Source of the DNA: an uncultured Alphaproteobacteria bacterium
Lineage (GTDB): Bacteria > Pseudomonadota > Alphaproteobacteria > Micavibrionales > Micavibrionaceae
Reading direction: 5' to 3'
Assembly: GCA_946481075.1 (NCBI GenBank)
Contig: CAMLMC010000001.1
Coordinates: forward strand, 496,001-560,000
Length of the DNA stretch: 64,000 nt
Shown here: piece by piece, positions 53,110-62,600 of the stretch
Layout of the letters: each line of letters opens with the position of its first letter
Position numbering within the stretch: the first letter of the stretch is position 1
Made by a program: the position numbers and the translations under genes
Notes under the pieces: model-generated
Databases searched by the model: none
The model's input: the letters and a program-made list of their open reading frames with translations, nothing else
What the model was told of the DNA's origin: nothing

Positions 53110-54410
53110 TCATCGAACGCATGACCGATCTGATCGGCAATACGCCTATGCTGAAAATTCCTGCCCATGTAACCGGACTTAAGAATATTGAACTGTACGC
53201 CAAGCTGGAAATGATGAATCCTTTCGGTTCGGTGAAAGACCGTACAGCATGGGCCATGGTCAAAGACGATGTCGCCGACATCGAAAATTCAGGCAAAACC
53301 ATTTACGAGAATTCGAGCGGAAACACAGCAAAGTCCCTGCAGGCGATTGCGAATATATATGGACTAAAATTCCGGTTGGTCAGCGCCCTTGCCAAGGTAC
53401 AAGAGCAAAAAGAAGTGTTGCAGATAATGGGCGCGGAGATCGAAGAAATCGCAACAGCCAGCGATTGTTTCGATCCCACTGATCCGAACGATCCGCAATA
53501 TCTGATCGAACGCAAAATGGCTATGAATCCGGACGGCGTCTATTTCCCCAGCCAGTTTACCAACATGAAGAATCCGCGGTTCCACGAAGATACCACGGCC
53601 CGCGAAATTGCGAATGATCTTGGCAACATTGATTATTTCTTTGGCGGACTTGGCACCACCGGAACGACACTCGGCATTTGCAATTATTTCCGCAAAAGAA
53701 ATCCGGATTTTAAGGCGGTTGGAATTGCCGCACAAACAGGCCATTTCATTCCCGGTATTCGTAATATGGGACAGATGATGGAAAGCACGATGTTCCGCCG
53801 CGATTATTACGACCGTATTTATGCCCTCACGGAAAAAGACGCGCTGGAAGGCATGATGACTCTCATTAACAAATGCGCCGTGTTGTGTGGACCGTCATCA
53901 GGGGCGAATTTTACGGCCGCAATTCGACACCTGAAAGAAATCGATGGAAGCCTATCCGCCCCGGTAAAAGCTGTGTTTGTCGTATGCGACCGGATGGAAT
54001 GGTATATGTCTTTTATTAAGGAACGTATGCCCGAACTTTTCGGCCAAAAAGAAAACCCCGACGGACTCTTTGCTTTTGACAGTTCGCGTATCAGCATCGT
54101 GCCCAGCATTTCCCCGAACGAAATTGATCAATGGAAACGCGATAATTCTGGCGGCCTGATTATCGACACACGCGCCGCGCAGTCTTTCGGCCTAATAAAA
54201 ATTCCAGGCAGCATGAATATGCCGCAAGACCAATTCGAAAAATGGATCGATGGCCATATCCCATTCGACAAGAATACGCCTGTCCTGATTGTTTGCGCGA
54301 TCGGTGAACGTTCCCGTCATTATGCGGCCTATCTCGGCAAGCTTGGCGTAAAGGCGTATAATCTGGATGGCGGTATCATGGCATGGCACGATCTGCAACT
54401 TGCCGCGTGA
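53106..54410 (+). CDS. Cysteine synthase-like PLP enzyme fused to rhodanese
   Basis: 434 residues. Residues 1-300: fold-II beta-replacing enzyme with LIGNTPMLKIPAH, PLP Lys44 in MMNPFGSVKDRT, ENSSGNTAKSLQAIA, phosphate loop GGLGTTGTTLGI and VLCGPSSGANFTAAI. Residues about 325-434: rhodanese domain with Cys397 in LIVCAIGERSRHYAAYL. The fusion suggests a persulfide formed on Cys397 is handed to an aminoacrylate intermediate, or that sulfur is sensed. Resembles SbnA/Y4xP-type enzymes as much as CysK. ATGA overlap with the decarboxylase; ends next to a convergent gene. Confidence 0.9.
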   Translation: MIIERMTDLIGNTPMLKIPAHVTGLKNIELYAKLEMMNPFGSVKDRTAWAMVKDDVADIENSGKTIYENSSGNTAKSLQAIANIYGLKFRLVSALAKVQEQKEVLQIMGAEIEEIATASDCFDPTDPNDPQYLIERKMAMNPDGVYFPSQFTNMKNPRFHEDTTAREIANDLGNIDYFFGGLGTTGTTLGICNYFRKRNPDFKAVGIAAQTGHFIPGIRNMGQMMESTMFRRDYYDRIYALTEKDALEGMMTLINKCAVLCGPSSGANFTAAIRHLKEIDGSLSAPVKAVFVVCDRMEWYMSFIKERMPELFGQKENPDGLFAFDSSRISIVPSISPNEIDQWKRDNSGGLIIDTRAAQSFGLIKIPGSMNMPQDQFEKWIDGHIPFDKNTPVLIVCAIGERSRHYAAYLGKLGVKAYNLDGGIMAWHDLQLAA

Positions 54411-54872
54411 TTACGGCACGCTAAAAAGAATGTGACGCACCTTGTCACCTGCCTGAATACCAATCTTTTTGGACATACCGCCGTTTAACTCTAGTACGGC
54501 CTGCACGGGTCCATTTGACGAAACGGAAGTCAAATCATTTGGCTGGGCGCTGTCGTGGATATGATGAATAGTGCCGTCTTTTTTGATGAAGATCATATCA
54601 AGCGGGATGAGCGTGTTCTTCATCCAGAAGCCCCGTTCTGACTCCTCCCCAAAGAAAAAGAGCATCCCGTGATCGGCCGGCATGCTTGTGCGGTTCATCA
54701 GGCCAATGGCCTGCTGCTGCGGTGTTAAGGCAAGTTCGATGGTGAAATTGTGAGTGATTCCATCGGCGGATTGTATGGTGAGTTCACTGGCCGGCAGCGG
54801 CCCTTGCGCCTCTACCTCATTATCGCAGGCGAAAAGAGCGAGAGCCAAAATCATAGACATCAAAATTTTCAT
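54411..54872 (-). CDS. DUF192 lipoprotein
   Basis: 153 residues. Signal peptide with lipobox-like LALFAC, so probably membrane-anchored. DUF192 core: GLMNRTSMPADHGMLFFFGE, GFWMKNTLIPLDMIFIKKDG and AVLELNGGMSKKIGIQAGDK. Small beta-barrel of unknown role, common in alphaproteobacteria. Its stop lies one base past the convergent rhodanese fusion gene. Confidence 0.92.
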   Translation of the reverse strand: MKILMSMILALALFACDNEVEAQGPLPASELTIQSADGITHNFTIELALTPQQQAIGLMNRTSMPADHGMLFFFGEESERGFWMKNTLIPLDMIFIKKDGTIHHIHDSAQPNDLTSVSSNGPVQAVLELNGGMSKKIGIQAGDKVRHILFSVP

Positions 54873-54880
54873 ATCTTTCC

Positions 54881-55684
54881 CTACTCCGTTAGAGCGCTGA
54901 GAATTTTCTCAACAGCCCCGTGTTCATAGATATCATTGTGACCGGCATCGTCGAGTGTAATCATTGTTTTGGGATGCGGCGCTTTATCGAATAGCTTAAG
55001 GCCGAATTCATAAGGAATAATCATATCTTTTTTGCCATGAACGACAATCAGGGGAGATTTTATCTGCTCTATTTTGCCATAGCTGTCATAGCGATCTTTA
55101 AAAAGCCGACGGACAGGAACAAACCAATAATGCTTTCCCGCAACATCCACCGCACTCGTAAAAGGTGCCTCTAATACAATAGCGCGGAATGGCGCATATT
55201 CACCCGCCATCTGTACGGCAATGCCTGTGCCGATAGATTCAGCGTATAGAATAATTTTTTCTTCATTGATTCCATGCAGTTTAAGCCAGTCAATATAAGC
55301 GCGGCCATCGTTGTATAGGCCCTCTTCTGTAGGCTTGCCGGGGTTCCCTGAATAGCCGCGGTATTCGCCGATTAGAATGCCATATCCTTTTTCTATGAAT
55401 TCAGGCATTTTCATCATGGACCAGCTCATCCGGCTGGCATTCCCATGGAAAAACACTATCGTTGGCATGTTCTTGTTGGCCGCAGGAACGTACCAGCCTG
55501 TTATATCCAAACCGTCTTGGGTCTTAACCTGCGCAGCTCTAAGATTGGGAATACCCGCAGATTTGATATCGGGCGTAACGGACGAACCGATATATAAAAT
55601 TTGTCGTTGCGCCATATACAAACCAGCGACGAAACTAACATAAATGAGAACTGCCCAGCCGCCGTAACGTAGCGCCTTTCTCAT
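54881..55684 (-). CDS. Alpha/beta hydrolase, membrane-anchored (BEM46-like)
   Basis: 267 residues. N-terminal anchor (YGGWAVLIYVSFVAGLYMAQ), oxyanion HGNASRMSW, nucleophile Ser in LYAESIGTGIAVQM, Asp in VVHGKKDMIIPYE, His in LDDAGHNDIY. Serine esterase or depalmitoylase-like enzyme facing the periplasm by inference. Its ATG overlaps the msbA stop. Confidence 0.88.
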   Translation of the reverse strand: MRKALRYGGWAVLIYVSFVAGLYMAQRQILYIGSSVTPDIKSAGIPNLRAAQVKTQDGLDITGWYVPAANKNMPTIVFFHGNASRMSWSMMKMPEFIEKGYGILIGEYRGYSGNPGKPTEEGLYNDGRAYIDWLKLHGINEEKIILYAESIGTGIAVQMAGEYAPFRAIVLEAPFTSAVDVAGKHYWFVPVRRLFKDRYDSYGKIEQIKSPLIVVHGKKDMIIPYEFGLKLFDKAPHPKTMITLDDAGHNDIYEHGAVEKILSALTE

Positions 55685-57459
55685 GTTCTCAAACCCGCCC
55701 CGTGGATACGTGCATATACGCCATCATACCCGATAAGATCTTCATGACGGCCGCGTTCAACAAGGCGTCCTTGATCAAGCACCAGAATTTGATCCGCGTT
55801 CTGAACCGTGGAAAGGCGATGGGCGATGACGAGCGTTGTGCGCCCCTTTTGTAGTTCTGCAAGCGTCGCCTGAATAGCGCGTTCAGCTTCATTGTCGAGC
55901 GCAGATGTTGCCTCATCGAGCAAAAGGATTGGCGCATTACGGAGTATAGCGCGGGCAATGGCAATGCGTTGCCGCTGTCCGCCGGACAGTTTCATCCCCT
56001 CTTCTCCAAGACGCGTGTCATATCCTTGCGGCAAGCGACGGATAAAGTCATCCGCTTCGGCCGCGATGGCCGCCCTGATGATTTCATCCTGATAGGCGCC
56101 TTTGCGGCCATATCCGATATTGGCCCAGACGGTATCGTCAAAGATGGTAATATCTTGCGAAACAAGCGCGATATGGTCCCGCAGATTAGAAATGGAAAGG
56201 CTTCGCAAATCATCACCGTCCATCAGGATGCGCCCGGCCGTCGGATCAAAGAATCGCGGGATCATATTCATGATCGTTGTCTTACCGCTGCCCGAAGGGC
56301 CGACGAGTGCGGTCACTGTCCCGCCATGCAAAGTGAAAGAAATGCCGTTCAGTGCCCTCTTTTCCTCACCGTCATATTGAAACTCAACGGCGTCAAATGT
56401 GATGTCCGGTCGGTCGTAAGTCTTTATAACTGGATTTTCGACTTCCAGAACCTCGACCGGCCTGTCGATCATGTCAAAAACGCGTTCTGCGGCGCCAAGG
56501 CCCATCTGAAAAGAGCTGTTGAGTTTGGCAAGACGTTTCATCGGTTCGTACGACATGGAAAACGCCGTAATGAAAGACAGCAATTCTCCGGCGCTACTGT
56601 TCCCTTGTGCAACCTGATACCCGCCATAGACAATAATCCCGAAGACAACGAGCCCGACAAGGGATTCATTCACCGGCGTTGACAGGTTGTTGATCCGCAC
56701 AGCCTTGATCACAACATCGCGCACTTTGTTGATGGCGCCCTCTGCCCGCTTGCGTTCATAATCTTCCATGCCGTATGCCTTGACAAGGCGTACGCCCTGA
56801 AACACCTGCGACAACATATCGGAGAGCACCGCCATATCCTGTTGCAACCGTCCAGACATTTTACGAAGGCGGCGCCCGACCCATGCGATGAACAATGCGG
56901 TGAACGGGAAGATGATGAAGATAATCAATGACAAAAACCAGTCCTGATAAAACATAACGCCGATCAGGAAGACGAGCGTAAGAAGGTTTTTGCCAAAACC
57001 GGTGATGCCATCCGTAACGGCGGCGCGCATGACACTGACATCGTTCACCACGCGGGATATCAATTGGCCGCTTGGGTTCTGGTGAAAGAACTTCAGATCA
57101 AGCATCATAAAGCGCGAAAACATTTCTGTTTGAATGTTCGAGACAATCGTCTGTCCAATTTTATTGGTGATGATCGTATGCCAGTACGTGGCAAGCCCCC
57201 GCAGTATGAACAACGCCAGAATTGTGCCCCCCAAAAACCACACACGCGATAAATCATCGCCGGACAGAACATCATCGATAATCGGTTCTATCATGGCGGC
57301 GAACGCAGCGGTCAGGCCGGCAGACACCAACATGAAAAATGTTGCGATTGACAGGCCCCCGACATAAGGCCGCACATAATTTTTCAGGATGCGGCGCACA
57401 AGAACGGACGTCTTGTTTTTTTCTAGTTTGTGTAGAGGTTTGTCCAAGGTTTCATTCAT
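55681..57459 (-). CDS. msbA: Lipid A export ABC transporter MsbA
   Basis: 592 residues. Half-transporter with six membrane helices (residues about 30-320) and ATPase domain: Walker A VGPSGSGKTTIMNM, signature [15 protein letters not shown], Walker [22 protein letters not shown]-loop VIAHRLSTVQNADQ. Length and TM layout fit MsbA, which flips lipid A-core to the periplasmic leaflet. Precedes the hydrolase in one transcript; other multidrug-type exporters remain possible. Confidence 0.87.
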   Translation of the reverse strand: MNETLDKPLHKLEKNKTSVLVRRILKNYVRPYVGGLSIATFFMLVSAGLTAAFAAMIEPIIDDVLSGDDLSRVWFLGGTILALFILRGLATYWHTIITNKIGQTIVSNIQTEMFSRFMMLDLKFFHQNPSGQLISRVVNDVSVMRAAVTDGITGFGKNLLTLVFLIGVMFYQDWFLSLIIFIIFPFTALFIAWVGRRLRKMSGRLQQDMAVLSDMLSQVFQGVRLVKAYGMEDYERKRAEGAINKVRDVVIKAVRINNLSTPVNESLVGLVVFGIIVYGGYQVAQGNSSAGELLSFITAFSMSYEPMKRLAKLNSSFQMGLGAAERVFDMIDRPVEVLEVENPVIKTYDRPDITFDAVEFQYDGEEKRALNGISFTLHGGTVTALVGPSGSGKTTIMNMIPRFFDPTAGRILMDGDDLRSLSISNLRDHIALVSQDITIFDDTVWANIGYGRKGAYQDEIIRAAIAAEADDFIRRLPQGYDTRLGEEGMKLSGGQRQRIAIARAILRNAPILLLDEATSALDNEAERAIQATLAELQKGRTTLVIAHRLSTVQNADQILVLDQGRLVERGRHEDLIGYDGVYARIHGAGLRT

Positions 57460-57497
57460 AATTTTGTGATAAACTGATTACAGGAAGTAAGCAAGAG

Positions 57498-58526
57498 ATG
57501 CACAAGCCCTATTCAGCGGAAAACATAGTAAAACAGCCGGATTCAGGCGGAATCGGCATTGCTCTCGGCGGCGGTCTGGCCCGTGGTTTTTCCCATATCG
57601 GTGTTTTAAGGGTTTTGGAAAGAAATGGGATCCGCCCCACAATTATCGCGGGTACATCAATCGGCGCCCTCGTGGGCGCCTGTTATCTTTCAGGAAAGAT
57701 GCAGGATCTGGAAGATTGGGCGCGGTCATTGACGCGTCGCAAAATACTTTCATACGTCGATATAAAAATCCGCAGTGCCGGCCTCATCGGTGGCAAAAAA
57801 TTATTTCAACTACTCGATGGCCATTTCGGCGATTTGCGCATCGAAGATATGGGCCATCCGTTCAGTATCATTTCAACCGATCTCGCGACAGGCCATGAAG
57901 TCTGGCTACGTCATGGGAATCTCGTGCGGGCCATGCAAGCATCCTATGCCCTGCCCGGAATTTTTCCACCCGTCGAAATAGAAGGCCGTAATCTGGTCGA
58001 TGGCGCGCTCGTCAATCCCTGCCCCGTCTCCGTCTGTCGTTCCATGGGTGCGCGTTTGACCATTGCGGTCGATCTACATGCCGATATGATCGGTAAGGCA
58101 ACCAAGCCGGGGACCAATTACCAAACTGTCGCGGGCTTTGATTTGTTCGACGAAAACCAAGTGCCGCATGAAGACCAGAAGCCATTCCTTGGAAACCCGT
58201 TTGCCATGAAGATGTTCATGCGCGAACCGGGTAAGGCCAGCCTGTTCGGTGTGATGGTGTCCTCGCTTGGTATTATCCAAGATCGCCTGACACGCTCTCG
58301 CCTCGCGGGCGACCCGCCCGACATTCACATCAAGCCGATGCTGGGCCATATCGGCATGCTGGAATTTGAAAAGGCGGATGAATTGATCAGGATTGGTGAG
58401 GAAGCCGCGGAACGTATGCTTCCAGAAATTCTGGCGGGGGTCCATTTATTTGTACCGCCGGATCAACGCCCGGGGTATGAACCTTCCGAAGACCTGCCGC
58501 CGCAGGATACGGATAATTTGTTTTAG
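57498..58526 (+). CDS. Patatin-like phospholipase (RssA type)
   Basis: 342 residues. Oxyanion GIGIALGGGLARGFSHIGVL, nucleophile Ser54 in IIAGTSIGALVGA and Asp168 in LVDGALVNPCPVSV form the Ser-Asp dyad. No signal peptide, so cytoplasmic or membrane-associated. Acts on phospholipids or acyl esters. C-terminal Pro-rich tail. Divergent from msbA across 38 bp. Confidence 0.92.
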   Translation: MHKPYSAENIVKQPDSGGIGIALGGGLARGFSHIGVLRVLERNGIRPTIIAGTSIGALVGACYLSGKMQDLEDWARSLTRRKILSYVDIKIRSAGLIGGKKLFQLLDGHFGDLRIEDMGHPFSIISTDLATGHEVWLRHGNLVRAMQASYALPGIFPPVEIEGRNLVDGALVNPCPVSVCRSMGARLTIAVDLHADMIGKATKPGTNYQTVAGFDLFDENQVPHEDQKPFLGNPFAMKMFMREPGKASLFGVMVSSLGIIQDRLTRSRLAGDPPDIHIKPMLGHIGMLEFEKADELIRIGEEAAERMLPEILAGVHLFVPPDQRPGYEPSEDLPPQDTDNLF

Positions 58527-58532
58527 ATTTTG

Positions 58533-58673
58533 CTATTTAGCGTAAGTGCCCTCATAAGGAGAATATCCCTCAGGCGGGCCAGCTTGTATAGCATCAGACA
58601 TATCCATCATCTTATAGGCGATAAAGAGCGCAGCGAATAATATTAGAAAGCCTAGAAGAATTTTCTTTATCAT
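58533..58673 (-). CDS. 46-residue membrane protein
   Basis: A short frame with one membrane helix (MIKKILLGFLILFAALFIAY) and a soluble tail ending PPEGYSPYEGTYAK. The ATG lies 3 bases after the stop of the HAD phosphatase gene on the same strand, so translation may be coupled. The clear helix and Tyr/Pro-rich tail argue for a real gene; no homologue recognised. Confidence 0.55.
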   Translation of the reverse strand: MIKKILLGFLILFAALFIAYKMMDMSDAIQAGPPEGYSPYEGTYAK

Positions 58674-58676
58674 TTA

Positions 58677-59609
58677 TCAGCTCGGTTGCTTACGTTTCTT
58701 GTGCTTGCGGTCCGGCAGAGCTTTGCCCCAACGCAATTCATCGGCAAGGTATGTCGGCATGACGTTGTTATAAACCGCCATCAGGTTTTTCAGGGCGTTG
58801 TTCACTTCCTTCGGGCTCTTGCAATGCGCGAAGTTCGCGGCGTGAAGGCCGGAACGGAACAAACAGGTATCGATACCGGATGCATTCGCGCCAACGATGT
58901 CATGCGCCATGGTATCGCCGAGCATTACAGTCTGCGCCGGATAGATATCTTTCTTTTGCAGATATTGAATACAGTAATTGAAGATATGTTTGTGCGGCTT
59001 GCCGATATAGTTGACGATCCCGCCGGAATCTTCATAACGGCGTGCAAGCAAGAGCGGTCCGCTGAGCAATCCCGCACCGATCATCGATAGGCTATCGGGG
59101 TTCAAGCAGAACGCCTTCAGACGTTTTTGAATGGCCTTGCGGATGAGCGGATCATAATCAATGAGCGTCTTGCGCGGGTAATCCATACCGAGGATTAAAA
59201 CGGAATTCGCCTGATCGATTTCATCGACAACCTCGACCCCCGTATCCTTTAAAATTTCATCCTGACCACGGCGACCAAAGACATAGACTTTGTCCCCAAG
59301 GCCGGCGAACAATCCTTCCTTGCGGTTTTTAAACCCTTCCTGAATAATTTCGGTAGGCGTGACGATGCAGTTATACAGGCTGGGACCAAGGCCCATCTTT
59401 TTCAGCTTCGCCTTGTTTTCCTCGGCATTGCCTTCGGTATTTGAAAGGATGATGATCGTTTTCTTGCGTTCTTTGAGTTCTTTTAGCGTATCAACGGCGC
59501 CGGGGAATAGATCTTCACCGTCATGGAGCACGCCCCATTGATCGATGATGAACCCCATATAGCTGTCGGAGATATCGGAGACCCCCTCACAGAATTTCGT
59601 TTTTGCCAT
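58677..59609 (-). CDS. HAD superfamily class IIA hydrolase (TIGR01459-like)
   Basis: 310 residues. Motif I MGFIIDQWGVLHDGEDLFPG (nucleophile Asp in DQWGVLHDG), motif II TIIILSNTEGNAE, motif III Lys in YIGKPHKHIF and motif IV VMLGDTMAHDIVGANASGID. C2 cap of the NagD/phosphoglycolate type. DQWGV replaces the usual DxDGV pattern, as is typical for this subfamily. Substrate unknown; C-terminus is very basic (RKHKKRKQPS). Confidence 0.88.
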   Translation of the reverse strand: MAKTKFCEGVSDISDSYMGFIIDQWGVLHDGEDLFPGAVDTLKELKERKKTIIILSNTEGNAEENKAKLKKMGLGPSLYNCIVTPTEIIQEGFKNRKEGLFAGLGDKVYVFGRRGQDEILKDTGVEVVDEIDQANSVLILGMDYPRKTLIDYDPLIRKAIQKRLKAFCLNPDSLSMIGAGLLSGPLLLARRYEDSGGIVNYIGKPHKHIFNYCIQYLQKKDIYPAQTVMLGDTMAHDIVGANASGIDTCLFRSGLHAANFAHCKSPKEVNNALKNLMAVYNNVMPTYLADELRWGKALPDRKHKKRKQPS

Positions 59610-59697
59610 TGGTTAGCCTAAGGACATAAGAATCAAACACGCCGTTCTGCCCGATTATGGCCGGAACGGCGTGCCCGATCAATAGCTTATTGTCGCT

Positions 59698-62600
59698 TTA
59701 CGCGGCTTTGCGACCCGATGAATCCCCGGTTTTCCGCGGCTCGCGACCCGTAGCGGAACACAGAATCTGGTAAAGCTTGCCGACATCGGACGACGCAAAG
59801 GTCGAACCCAGCAGGTCGCCATGGTCTGTCGCGGCGGCCTGATCATACACTTCCTCGTACTGGCGGACAAAGCGGCCGACATAGTTGCGGAACTCGGAAT
59901 CGCCCGTGTATTTCTCACGGATCTTGTCGAGCGGCAGACGGTCGCCCATTTCGACGAGGCGGCGGGTAAAGGCCGCGACATCGCCCTTCTGATAGGACTT
60001 CCAGGTTTTTTCCTGAATTTCGCCTTCCAGCATGCGGGTAACATCGACGGAGAGAGAGTGGAGCGATTCCACAACGAACTTCGCGGAGGTAAGGAACCCG
60101 TCGCGCTGTACGCGCCATTCGTGTTCCCGCAAGGATTCGATCTTCGACATCGCATCTTCGGCGGCCTTGAATAGATTGTTCGAATGGCGGCTGAAATTGT
60201 TCGACGCGTCTTCGGATGCCTTGAGGGCTTTCGTGGACACGACGACCAGGCGTTCGGATTCCTCCGATAATCTCTCGCGGCTTTCTTCGATCTTGCTCGA
60301 TACGGATTTGACGGCGTCGCCAACGTCGGACAATTTGCCTGTGAGGGTCGAAACAGCCTTACTAATCTCGTCCGCCGTGCGGTTCGATGCCTCCGCAACC
60401 AGATCGGCCTGCGACGACAATTCCGATCCGTATTCGCGGGAGGTGCTCAGCGAGACTTTCATCTGCTCTGCCACTTCGCGTGCACGCAAGGCGAAGCTAT
60501 CACCGGCTTGTTTGAGCTCGGACAACGCGGACTGCGAGGATTTAAGGAGCGTCTCCGCCTCTTTCTGAACGGATGCCACCAGATCTTTACCTTGGGTAAC
60601 CGTTTCAGCGCTGGCCTCGGACAGCTTGCGGCTTTCGATAAGGGCACGGGCACCGGCCTCATCGAATTTGCCGGCGGCATCGTCAGCGGCTTTTTCGGCC
60701 TGATCGGCATGACGCTGGAATTCATCGCCCGCATCTTTAAGCTGCGCCACAGCCTGACCGACGGAAACCGACAATTCATGGAATTGTTCGTTGATCGCCT
60801 TTTGTACGGCCTCGATCTTGAGCAGTGCCTGATCGGTTGTCAGGTGGATATCCGATGACTGGTCATCGAGCGATTTTTCGAGCTGGCGCATCTTCTCGGC
60901 GGCGTTGGCGGCGGCTTCCTCGATATCGCCTGTACGATCACGAAGATGGTCGCTCGATTCCACAAGGATGCGGGAGGCTTCATCCGCGCCTTCTTTGAGT
61001 TTCACCAGACGGTCATCGAAGATTGCGCCGATTTCCTTGAGATTGGACAGATTTGTGACAGTAGTGTCTTCGAACTCACCCCGCAAGAGTTTGAACTGCT
61101 CCTCGGCTTCTTTCGCTTGGCTGACGGCACGAATATAAACAGGCTCTATCGCACTCGCGGTTTTTTCAAGGCTCTGCTCGACCGTTTCCATCGCGGATGT
61201 CGCCTTGGTGCTGGCTTCCTGCAAGGTTGTAATACGGCCCGATAATGTGTCTTCAAGGTTGGTAAGATCGCTCACCGCCGTTTGTGTCGTACGGCCGATT
61301 TCGGCACAGCTGTTTGTGACATTTTCGGTTAGGCGTGTGATATCGGCATCGGCGGATTGTGACAGTTCAATCAGACGGGTGGATTGCTCCTCCAGTGCAG
61401 CGCGAACAGATTCAATCTGCGAAAGGCTATCCGATACCTTTTGCGACAAGCTGTCTTTCTGCTGTGACATCTGGTCGGTGATCGAACGGGAATGTCCGGC
61501 GATCTGGCCCGCAAGGATAGAAATATCCTGTGCCTGTGTACGCAGGATGTCGCGGATTTTTTCGGCATTGCCTGCGGCCTTGTCGGACGCATCGGTCAAA
61601 TCCTTCACGCGGCGTTCCAGTGTCGACGCAATTGCCTCATGTTTCAGGTCTGCATCGGCCACAGCACGTGATACGTCTTGTAGAGGAGATGTCAGGGCTT
61701 CGCGCACTCTTTCAATCCGCTCGGTCAACGTTGCCTGTGCGATGTTGATTTTATCGACCTGCTCTTCCACGGCGAGCGAGAGCTTGTTCACCTGCTCGTC
61801 GGCAAGGCTGGAGGCCGATTGAATCTGCTCGCGGCTTTGTTCAAGCATATCGACAATGCTCTTGATGTTGTCGAGGTTTCCGGCCCCCGCTTCATTCAAC
61901 TGATCGATGCTTGATTTTGTGTTATCGATCAACGATTGCGATTGCTTTTGCGCCTCTTCCGTCGCGCGGGTCAGGGATTCAATCGCGCGGCGGACGGCGC
62001 CGCTGATCGCTTCGGCACCTGATACGGCAACACTCATCCCCTCGGAGAGCTTGTGCGCTGTTTCGGTTCCAATCGTCTCAATCGCGCCCACCTTGCTGTC
62101 GATGCCATCAACAACATGGCGCAGGGAGTCGGCACGCAATTGCAACTGCTGTTCCATCGCCTCGGTTTTGCTGGAAATATGGTCGACGGCGTCCTTAATA
62201 ACGACAACACCGCTATTCAAACGCTCCGCAATCGTTTCGGCTTCGTTCGCCAATTTTTCGGCACCGGAATCCAGCGCTTCACGGTTTTCCTGAATAGTCG
62301 CACCGGCACGTGTCATGGAATCAACCGTGCGCGTTGTGATGGTTTCAAGATCGCGGATTTGTTCTTGCAGAATATCGCCCAATTTACCCGTTTGCTCCGC
62401 CACGTGATCGGTGGTTTCGGACAGGCCTTTTTTATGTTGTTCGAAATCGGCGGACAGTTTTTCAAGACGCACGGCAATCGCATCAACAGTCCTGTTCAGG
62501 CTGTCATAAGATTCTTCCAGACCTTTGCCGATTTCATCCGTTTTGCCTTTCGCGGCATCGGCAGCATCGAGCAATTTTGTCGCACCCTTGCCAAGCGTTG

